In this document: positions 56,421 through 64,000 of the stretch, piece after piece
Layout of the letters: each line of letters begins with the position of its first letter
Numbering within the stretch: the stretch's first letter is position 1
From: Ignelater luminosus
Lineage: Eukaryota; Arthropoda; Insecta; Coleoptera; Elateridae
Direction: 5' to 3'
Assembly (NCBI GenBank): GCA_011009095.1
Contig: VTPC01090599.1
Span: forward strand, 69,662-133,661
Length of the DNA stretch: 64,000 nt
Made by a program: the position numbers and the translations under genes
Notes under the pieces: model-generated
What the model saw: the letters and a program-made list of their open reading frames with translations, nothing else
What the model was told of the DNA's origin: nothing
Databases searched by the model: none

Positions 56421-58420
56421 TTATATGCTTTTTTCTTTCCTTTAATTAAGTCTTCTATGTAGTTCTACTATCTCGAAATTGTAATTTATTGTAATTAAGA
56501 CGTGGCGGTGTACAAAAATACTAGCCGTATAAGGGCAAAAGAAGAAGACCCAGGGACTCGCTGTAGGTATATTTCAAGCAGTTCTGATTTACGACCTAAG
56601 AAAGAATTTAGGGCCAAAAAATTTTGACAAGAACTTTTTCTGTAAAGCACGGTGATTTTGTAAAGCCAATGGTAAATGAACACGTTTATCCAGGACCTTA
56701 TCTTGCGAAACTAACTGTACATTAGAAGTCTCTATACCGCTTGCCATTAATCAACATTCCAAAAGATATTTTTCATTAGGTCCAATTCAAAATTCAAAGG
56801 TCAGTTTTCTTTGTTGATGATGTATCTTTATTGTTTCCTTTTATTAGTGTTTTTACAAATTTCTGTTTTAGTATGGCATTTTATTCAATTGTACTACAAA
56901 GGCTTTGAAGGTTTGGTTTGTAAAATAGCATTAAACGAATAACAATTGTATTGATTTAAAATTTTTGATGGTTAGCGTAGCGGCATGTGAGCACGTTACA
57001 GGTATGTAGATGTTGCAGAAAGGCTTACTAAAAATGCTTTGTCTCATTTTTAATCTTTCTTTTTTGCAATGTTCCATAGATATCATAAAACATACTTTAG
57101 AAATGTGGGCAAATCAAAGTTAAGAATCAATTTTGTTTGTTTTGGAACTAATTTTTCCAATTAGTCTTCAGAAAAATATATCTCATGCCAAAATACTTTT
57201 TTACATACGCACTCAGTTTTATCTAATTCGACTATCAAACCATAATTCTCCAGGTCACGCATGATCGGACCACCCATTTGATGATTTTATAGATTTGGTT
57301 CCTTTTAAAATTTTGTTAAAAGTGTTGGTTACTATGAAGAACTAGGATATTTTGTACCTATTCGTCCAACCTTAAGATCTTGATTATTATTGCAATTTTA
57401 GCTGCAATCAAAGACGATTAATCGAAATATGCTGATGTCCTCTACATGAGAACTTCACGTTTCAGTCAGTTCTGGTTCTTGTATTTGCTGAAATTTCATA
57501 GATTATGAAAAAATGCTAACTCAGTCATCGACAAATATCTATCTATCTTTTTGTATGAATTTAAGAATTCTTACAAATCCAAAAAAGAAAAGGTTTGGCT
57601 AGATTCTTCTTAATTACTATTAGTTGTAATTGATCTTCAAAAACCGCTTTTAAATCATTTATGTACATGATTGGCTAGACTGAAACACATAATAACCAAA
57701 ACGTTTTGCACTAAGAAATTATTGGTTATCGATTCATATATAAAATATGTTGGTATTCTGTTATAATTTACGTTACGTACGCATCTATTGAAAAAATATA
57801 AATAGATTAGTGCTTTACGCTCAATCTCTAAATTCAATTATCTAAAGAATAATATTAAGGTAAATCATTTTAATTATTTACTTAAACTTAGGCCGATATT
57901 GTATACAGTCTAAAACAAATATTCTAAAATATGGATCAACATCCCTACCACTTTATCACATTGCATTTAAAACAAAAACAACGTTCACTATTAAAAATGA
58001 TATGACTGACTGGTCATTAATCTCAATTCGGACGTTAACAGCACGAAAAGCTTGCACTGAACATGGTTATTTCAATTCAAACATCAAATAAATGTTTATT
58101 CAGTTCATATCCATTTAAATATATTTACCATTTTGAGTTCATTTTACATAAATTTTCGTTTAAAATTATCTAATCAATATGAATTAATTTAAGTAATTAA
58201 CTAAATTAATTATACCTAGTACAAATATAGTATTCCAAATTACATTAAAATTTGTTAATGTTTGATAATTTGAGAAAACCACAAAGAAAGGAAGTCATAA
58301 CTTCCATCGTTTCATAAGTTTCCTGACAAGAGAGAAAAGGCTAAAAACCTTTTACATTAGACTTGTGACACGGTCATGAACTTGATGTTCCTCGTGAAAG
58401 TAACAGTGCATTCCAACTGT
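56421..58420. other. Unassigned stretch upstream of second secreted-protein gene
   Basis: AT-rich; no supported gene or repeat. Minus-strand frames at 56495 and 57655 have no recognisable motif. Confidence 0.35.
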
Positions 58421-58427
58421 GTTTTCG

Positions 58428-58435
58428 TATATAAA
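58428..58435 (+). promoter_or_regulatory. TATA box of second secreted-protein gene
   Basis: TATATAAA 64 bp upstream of the ATG; a TCACT initiator-like element lies at 58452-58456. Spacing is nearly the same as in the gene at 28.3 kb. Confidence 0.75.
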
Positions 58436-58491
58436 TTTGTAGCGTCTTATTTCACTGACACTTTGTTGAGTGTGCCAGACAAAATTGAATT

Positions 58492-59370
58492 ATGAATCTA
58501 AACGTGGTAATATTTATTGTGCTGTTTTAAGTGTGTGAAATAACTACATTTATTCCGTTTACTTGTTGCAGCTTTTCGTTACTATCATATTCATCTTTAG
58601 TTGCAACGGGGATGATGTCCAAAGAGATTTAACATCTTCGAATTTGTTAAACGTAGGTGGATATGCAGCTGCTGCGAAAAGCGTTTTGTCTCCTGTAAAT
58701 ACATTAAATCAGCCGTCAGTTGCATTGCCCGCTTTAAATGCTCTAGCAAGTATAATTGCAAAGGGAGGTAATTATATAGTAGATGCTTCATCTTTAGGGG
58801 GGAGGATTTCTTATAGGACAAAATGGTAATTTGGTGCCTGCTACAGTTCCAAACCTACCCAGTTCAACAACAACTTTTCTCAATGCGAAAACTGAACCGC
58901 AATTATCAAAAGATATTTACCAGGAGTTACAACAAAAACCTGTGACACAAGTGAATGCGTTTCCTGTTCAATTTTCAAAAACTATACTCAAACCTATATC
59001 TGAGATTGAAGCACAGAAAGAATTAATTCCCAGCAAACCTCAGTTATTTTTAACAGATGTAATAAGGAATTTAGGACGTACAGCTAGCGAGTCTTTAGTT
59101 GCTACCAATCCTGCAATTCAGTTCAATCAAATTCCTGTCAATCCTTTAAAGTCATTATCGGGAATTAACAAACTCGTTCCTGTTAATAACCCTCCTCGGC
59201 AGGTTCCAGTTTCGTTTATAAGAACTATTCTAATTCAGCTACCTAGTTATAATCCTCTAGCAATTTCTAGACCTTATAGCATAAGGGCTTCTCCTACAAA
59301 ACATTTATCCAATCCAGTATTGAGAATAACAAAATCAGTTCCTGATAATGACGACGATTATTTTGAATAA
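58492..59370 (+). CDS. Secreted protein, unknown family, with G-run frame shift
   Basis: Exon 1 is 58492-58506 (MNLNV); a 65-bp GT-AG phase-0 intron follows; exon 2 starts at 58572 with LFVTIIFIFSCNG, completing a signal peptide. The mature part opens DDVQRDLTSSNLLNVGGYAA, then AKSVLSPVNTLNQPSVALPA. The frame breaks in a run of six G (58797-58802): removing one G rejoins the long downstream frame (GGGFLIGQNGNLVPATVPNL onward) and gives 270 residues ending DNDDDYFE. The later part is Pro/Asn/Gln/Ser-rich with repeated 'NP' and 'PV' pairs and no cysteine pattern. Either a base-call error or a recent frame shift; the even codon-wise continuity favours the former. Likely extracellular; function unknown. 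Confidence 0.8.
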
Positions 59371-59679
59371 TTAAGTACATCTTTGTATGTTACTAGTAAT
59401 GTTGTTATTCAATTAATCTTTAAGTATTACTACGTTTTTCAGTGCCATTAAAGTACAAAATGAAATAGTTGGTAGACACTCCTTGCTTTAGTATAATGTG
59501 GGTAGTTAATAACTCGATATTAAGACGTTTTCTTAAAGTGTTTGTGAAATTGTAGGTATATATGTAGTTAGTAAAATTAAATATACAGTAGATGTATTCT
59601 TTTAATTGTTAGTGGTTACTTTTAGAACTGAGTGTTGATAAAATACTTTTATTGTCGTTATAAATGTTTTGTTTTGAAA

Positions 59680-59685
59680 AATAAA
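59680..59685 (+). terminator. Polyadenylation signal
   Basis: AATAAA about 310 bp after the stop codon of the second secreted-protein gene, the last such signal before the piggyBac terminus. Confidence 0.55.
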
Positions 59686-59874
59686 AAATAAGAACTTGAT
59701 TTGTTTACTCCTTATTTAGTATACAGTGAGAATCAAAAGTTTGCACCAAATCGAAGACTTCATTTTTATTATTATTTTTTTTTTAAATACTACGTACTGG
59801 TATTGTGTGTCTGCAACAAAAAATTGCTAATTTCTGTCTTAATCAAATATTTTAGTTAATCTACTTAACAGACA

Positions 59875-61415
59875 TTAACCCTCATAATACCGGATGTTTT
59901 TTGCAACACGTGATACCAGTGGGGTCAATAATGACCCCAAAACTTTCTACTAGACAGTATAATATTTATGAAAAAATACTCTGTTTATTTGATATATATA
60001 TATAGGTAGGTTCATACAAATATTTGTTAAACAAATTTGCAAGTTTTGTAATGCTATACAATTTTAGAAAATTATATTAAAGAATAGTAAGAGAATTACA
60101 AATCGTCAGATTTACATTCATAGCAGGTAATTGTTTGATGTACATTACAAACAAATCGATTACAATTCTGACAGCGCTTGGAATATTTTCTTTTCAAATT
60201 TCTGGGACATTTCCAGCATCTACCACGTTTCAATTTTTGAGTTTCTTGCGGATGGTTTTGTGATGTCGATGCTTTTTCTGTGCTTCTTCCAGTAACAACT
60301 AATTATTTTCCTAGCTGCATGAGAAAGTCTCGTCATTTATAACCTTTTTTATTTTCCAATCTTTGTTTAGGTGACACCATATAATGTAAGCGTTCAGCGC
60401 ACTAATGTCTATCATGTTATAAAAAACTGTCACAGGCCATCTTTTTGTTTGCTTTTTGACGGCGTACGTTCGAACAAGCTTGTCCATTGTGTCTACACCT
60501 GACATTGTTTTATTGCAATCAATGATCATTTGCGGCTTTTTCTTTTCAGTTTCAGAAATTTGACCACTGTCATGCATAGTCAATAGCAAGGTGACGATTT
60601 TCCCTTTTTTTTGACAGTAGGAGGCTAACATAGCTTTGTCTTGATAACCAAATTTTGTTGAATATACATCCCTCCCAAGCGTAGTCACTAATTCCTGGAG
60701 GAGTTCTGGTTTATTTTTTCGAATCGTACCAAGCAATGTTAAATTTTTCTTTTTCATCTCTTTTGGAAGATTAAGGCTTGTAAAAAAATTGTCAGTGGTC
60801 ACATTTCTCCCTGATGTTTCCAATCCCTTTGTCATATCTAGAGCAACTCGCTTGCCTTGGTTGCGTTCACGCTGGTCTCCTGTTTTACCAATATATATTT
60901 AGCAGTTGTAAACAAATAAAGTTTGGCTGTCGCATGCTGCCCAGATTTTTATACCATACTTCTCTGGTTTAGAAGGTATGAACTGTTTAAAGGGGCACCT
61001 ACCGCGGAAAGTAAGCAGCTGCTCGTCAACGGTCAGATTTTCGTAGGGTCTGTCTGAATCATTCAAAAAAGCTCTAATGGGCGATAATTTATCTGGATCT
61101 CGATTTCTTTTTCTGGCTTCAGCATTATCAAAACGCAGACATTGAGAAATTGTGCTGAACCTGCTTTTACTCATCGTTTTGTTGAATAAGGGACGTCCAT
61201 CTTCTACATTCCACAAATTAGTAATTCCTTCGTTATGAGATTTGTAAACGCCTACCAATATCAGCAAGCCGACAAAGCCTTCATTCTGAAGAAACAGTTA
61301 GACATGAGAAAATATCTAAATAAATGAAAAAATAGTAGAGGCATTATAAAACAACGTATTTAATAACTGGGGTCACTGAGACCCCAATGGTATTACGTGT
61401 GACTCTTTTATCTTT
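59875..61415 (-). mobile_element. piggyBac-type transposon, one end intact
   Basis: Left boundary TTAA (59875-59878) followed by CCCTCATAATACCGG, the TTAA-plus-CCC start expected of piggyBac. The subterminal block ACACGTGATACCAGTGGGGT near 59907 recurs inverted near 61372-61404 (ACACGTAATACCATTGGGGT on the other strand), and each contains a small GGGGTC..GACCCC hairpin. The outer right end with its TTAA is missing. The transposase in between lacks its N-terminus, so an internal or terminal deletion removed the right-hand part. Confidence 0.85.
60096..61290 (-). pseudogene. piggyBac transposase, broken
   Basis: Begins mid-protein at QNEGFVGLLILVGVYKSHNE (61230-61290). Frame 60899-61267 has SRFSTISQCLRFDNAEARKR and YENLTVDEQLLTFRGRCPFK (first catalytic D), then YGIKIWAACDSQT. 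A stop near 60900 interrupts; frame 60311-60835 resumes with SGRNVTTDNFFTSLNLPKEM (second D) and MIIDCNKTMSGVDTMDKLVR (third D), so all three aspartates are preserved. A shift near 60325 and one stop precede the C-terminal cysteine domain: RGRCWKCPRNLKRKYSKRC, then NCNRFVCNVHQTITCYECKS, ending at 60096. About 400 residues remain of a usual 550-650. Inactive but young-looking. Confidence 0.92.
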
Positions 61416-62125
61416 TAGTAAAATTATACAAGCTACAAAAATTGTGCTCGGCTAAACTTAGAAAACAATATTTTAGGAAAAGTCAAATTTTTTCAGAATT
61501 TTTAGTAAAAATAATTAATAGAAAAATACCTTCAAATTACGCGTGAAACAGAAACCAGAAACACGCTAAAACTAAAAATCGATAAACGATGATGTAAAAT
61601 ACCAACAGTTCTTTTTTAATTAATTTTTCAATTTCAATTAACTACAAAATTCTAGAAAGGAGTTAACAATATAGTCGTCTTGGAACGATTTTCTTTTTCT
61701 AGCACAGCCAACGATCTATTAACACAATATCTATACTTAGAGAAGTACCATCAGTTGATACACAAGAAACTTTTTTGAATATTCCTTGTTCTGCATCTCT
61801 TAAACTCTACGCAATAAGAGATTCCTTAAAAGTCTTTCATAGGGACAAAAGTCTGGAACATGTACCAGTGATTCAAAATTAAAAGTCTTCATGCAGGAAC
61901 ATCTCCTGCACTAGGGGGCGTTCTGCCCTGTTTTGGTAATCCACGAATTGCTACTAACACGTTATTCATTTTCAATATATTTTTAAAACCAGAACTGCTT
62001 ATACCATCTCTGCGATCAAACCAACTGTTACCAGTCTTATATTCAGAAAATAGCACTACTCCTTATCCTTTTGATGCTAAGTTGATTTAAAAGATAGAAA
62101 ATCTAGACAGTTAACAGAACCCAAA
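61416..62125. other. Unassigned stretch
   Basis: No clear gene; may include the 5' part of the DIRS-like remnant that follows, in unreadable frames. Confidence 0.3.
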
Positions 62126-62129
62126 ACGA

Positions 62130-62372
62130 ATTTTCGATTGGCAGCATATGCATTCAATTAGGAAAACCAGAAATTGACCTTCTGGAGAGTAGACCTAATT
62201 TTAAATGGTAAAAATACATTTTATAGTTTCAGGAAAAATCTCTTTGTTTATGCTTTTCCACCTCTTTCAATGATGTTAAAAGTCTTGCATGGAATCAAGA
62301 ATGACAGAGCACCAAGGATACTAATTGGACCTAGGTGGCTCTGCTGTGGTATTCTATGTATTTATCATTAAT
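62130..62372 (+). pseudogene. DIRS-like retrotransposon RNase H fragment
   Basis: One frame gives NRTQNEFSIGSICIQLGKPE then IDLLESRPNFK; after a shift, FVYAFPPLSMMLKVLHGIKN and DRAPRILIGPRW follow. The order 'GxPxIDLFAxRxN...FYAFPPF..I.rvL.Ki..D.a.gilv.P.W' is the C-terminal RNase H signature of DIRS-type retrotransposons, which carry a tyrosine recombinase instead of an integrase. The downstream frame 62412-62645 might be a degraded recombinase but shows no convincing R-H-R-Y motifs. Confidence 0.5.
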
Positions 62373-62920
62373 AGACTCAAATATTCTGACATTTAAACCG
62401 AATTTAATTTTGTGACCTTAAGACACTTAGGAAGTATATTACATATTGATCATTTAGGAAGAGGCGTGTCATACAAATACAATAGAACTTCACCAAAGGC
62501 AAGTTCATTTAATCGTTTAACTAATAAAAGCGTCTTGAACAAATGCTTTTATCTCACTGACAATTCTTCTACGATGCTCCATCAAAGAATGGTTAAAATT
62601 GTTTTGTTTCTGGAAAATTCTAAAGTGTTTAATAAATACCTCTAAGCTTGCCTTAAATGCACTATTGTCCTGTGTAGCCTTTTAATGTTAATGATGTCAT
62701 CATTTTTTACGCTAAGACCAATAGTATTAGAAGAGGTGACCAATCATTGCAGCCATATCTGTAGCGGAATCTTTTGGCGTTTTGAGTTGACTGAGATAGA
62801 ATTAGCCCAATTGCAGTCGAAAAGTTAAAGCTGAGATGGTAATCCTCTCATCCAATGAAAGAAGTTTTCTTCAAGTTGCTGAGAGTGTTCATCAGGTATA
62901 TTCTCAGTTTTTAAGTTCTA
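62373..62920. other. Unassigned stretch
   Basis: Nothing recognised with confidence between the DIRS-like fragment and the mariner terminus. Confidence 0.3.
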
Positions 62921-62923
62921 GTA

Positions 62924-64000
62924 TAGGGTTTTCCAATAAGAGGTGTTATTTTGATATTCAAAGAAAAGTGCCATTTTTTAATATAAATGATCGGATGTTT
63001 ATTTCATTATAAAGAGGAAGGTATGCCGTTAATAGTGGAAAATAACATCAGGCAAATGACCACCACGACCACGCTTACAGGACAATATCCTTTTCATGAA
63101 ATTTTCCATAACCAAATCGCAAAGTGGCTGCCCTATGTCCTCGATAGCCTCACGAATTCCATCTTTGAGGTCTTGAATCGACGCTGGGCTGTTGGCGTAG
63201 ACCTTCTCTTTCACGTGGCCCCAAAGAAAGAAGTCGCAAGGTGTTAAATCACAAGATCTCGGTGGCCAATTGTGATCACCTCTTCGAGAGATAACACGGT
63301 CCGGAAACTTTTTCCGTAAAAGATCAATGGTTTCGTTGCTTGTGTGGCACGTAGCGCCGTCTTGTTGAAAGTAAACGTTGTCCAGATCAATACCATCCAA
63401 TGCCGGCCATAAAAAATCGTTAATCATCTCTCGATAGCGCAATCCAGTCACCGTAACTGTTGCTCCAGCCTCATTTTCGAAAAAGCAAGGTCCAATGACT
63501 CCGCCGGACCATAAACCGCACCAAACAGTCACACGTTGAGGATAGAGAGACTTTTCAACAATAACTCTTGGATTTTCTGAGCCCCAGATCCGACAATTTT
63601 GCTTGTTGACGAAGCCACCGAGGTGGAAATGGGCCTCATCACTCAAGATGATTTTTCGATGGAATTCTGGATCATTTTCATGCATTTCAACGACCCAATC
63701 AGCAAAGACACGACGTTGTTGATGATCGGCCGGCTTGAGTTCTTGTGTTAACTGGACTTTATAAGCCTTAAGACCCAAATCTTTATGCAAAATACGGTGT
63801 AATGACGTTTGTGGAATGGCTAATTCCAAAGAACGACGAGGAATGGACAAACCTGGGTTTTCTTTAACACTTTCGGCTACAACAGCAATATTCTCGGCTG
63901 TTCTTGAGCGACGTGCACGGGTTTTATTCTTCACATCACTAACTTGTCCCAAGAGCTCGAATTTTTTCACCAATTTCTGTATTGCGGTCCGACAAGGTGC
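62924..64000 (-). mobile_element. Mariner element, 3' end to right window edge
   Basis: The element end reads TAGGGTTTTCCAATAAGAGG from about 62924, with TA (62922-62923) as probable target duplication. About 100 bp inside, the transposase stop codon is found. The other end lies beyond the window. Confidence 0.75.
63029..64000 (-). CDS. DD41D mariner-type transposase, nearly intact, partial
   Basis: Uninterrupted for 324 codons and still open at the window edge (upstream residues APCRTAIQKLVKKF precede the first possible start at 63973). N-terminal helix-turn-helix region: NKTRARRSRTAENIAVVAES and IPRRSLELAIPQTSLHRILH. Catalytic core: KIILSDEAHFHLGGFVNKQN (first D), NVYFQQDGATCHTSNETIDL (second D) and WPPRSCDLTPCDFFLWGHVK (third D); 41 residues separate the last two, placing it with DD41D (rosa-like) mariners. 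It ends LSCKRGRGGHLPDVIFHY. All catalytic residues and the frame are intact, so this is the youngest DNA transposon here and could be active if the N-terminus outside the window is whole. Confidence 0.92.
   Translation of the reverse strand, partial: APCRTAIQKLVKKFELLGQVSDVKNKTRARRSRTAENIAVVAESVKENPGLSIPRRSLELAIPQTSLHRILHKDLGLKAYKVQLTQELKPADHQQRRVFADWVVEMHENDPEFHRKIILSDEAHFHLGGFVNKQNCRIWGSENPRVIVEKSLYPQRVTVWCGLWSGGVIGPCFFENEAGATVTVTGLRYREMINDFLWPALDGIDLDNVYFQQDGATCHTSNETIDLLRKKFPDRVISRRGDHNWPPRSCDLTPCDFFLWGHVKEKVYANSPASIQDLKDGIREAIEDIGQPLCDLVMENFMKRILSCKRGRGGHLPDVIFHY

Noticed and set aside
62412..62645. Frame as a DIRS tyrosine recombinase
   Set aside because: Position would fit, but none of the catalytic R, H-x-x-R or Y motifs can be identified.
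1..64000. tRNA, rRNA, CRISPR array or bacterial operon
   Set aside because: No such structures were seen on either strand; gene structure and repeats are those of an insect nuclear genome.

Overview
The window is insect nuclear DNA, most likely from a beetle. It is AT-rich, has short GT-AG introns of 54-65 bp, an insect-type odorant receptor, two secreted structural-protein genes with TATA boxes, and a dense load of decayed transposable elements. There are no operons, rRNAs, tRNAs or CRISPR arrays that I can see. The beetle assignment is inference from the receptor and repeat types.

Host genes. (1) 5854-6557 (+): four 3' exons of an odorant receptor (139 residues, TM5/6 to the C-terminus), with clean splice sites but no visible 5' half. 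(2) 28359-29392 (+): a complete secreted structural protein of 322 residues rich in Val-Pro, Gly and Tyr, with TATA box and polyA signal. (3) 58492-59370 (+): a second secreted protein, 270 residues if one extra G in a G6 run is ignored. Genes 2 and 3 share one architecture: TATA box, a five-codon first exon, and a 65-bp phase-0 intron inside the signal-peptide coding sequence.

Mobile elements by region. 1-4.5 kb: a Tc1 transposase cut by the left edge, an RTE-like LINE, and two remnants of transposon-type proteins. 5.3-5.7 kb: a hAT fragment just upstream of the receptor exons. 11.4-13.0 kb: a hAT element with matching termini and a perfect 8-bp target duplication. 16.5-21 kb: a Gypsy pol fragment, a Jockey-type LINE split by a pogo element, and a LINE tail. 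22-24.6 kb: a decayed insect transposon-type gene and a LINE tail ending in (TTA)n. 31-35 kb: a mariner-type MITE, then an RT-encoding LINE split by a 2.43-kb element with about 230-bp terminal inverted repeats and a protein family I cannot assign to a superfamily. 38.9-45.4 kb: an R1-like LINE tail, a Gypsy gag-pol remnant and a 5'-truncated LINE with a largely readable RT. 48.4-52.3 kb: two more LINEs. 54.7-56.4 kb: an RTE-like LINE. 59.9-64 kb: a piggyBac remnant, a DIRS-like fragment and a nearly intact DD41D mariner transposase cut by the right edge.

Most transposon genes are frame-broken, and several have lost catalytic residues (Tc1 D to E, Jockey YADD to YAYD, Gypsy YxDD to YMED). The best leads are the long-TIR element at 32332-34764, the nested insertions that allow relative dating, the odorant receptor exons, and the two secreted-protein genes of matching architecture.
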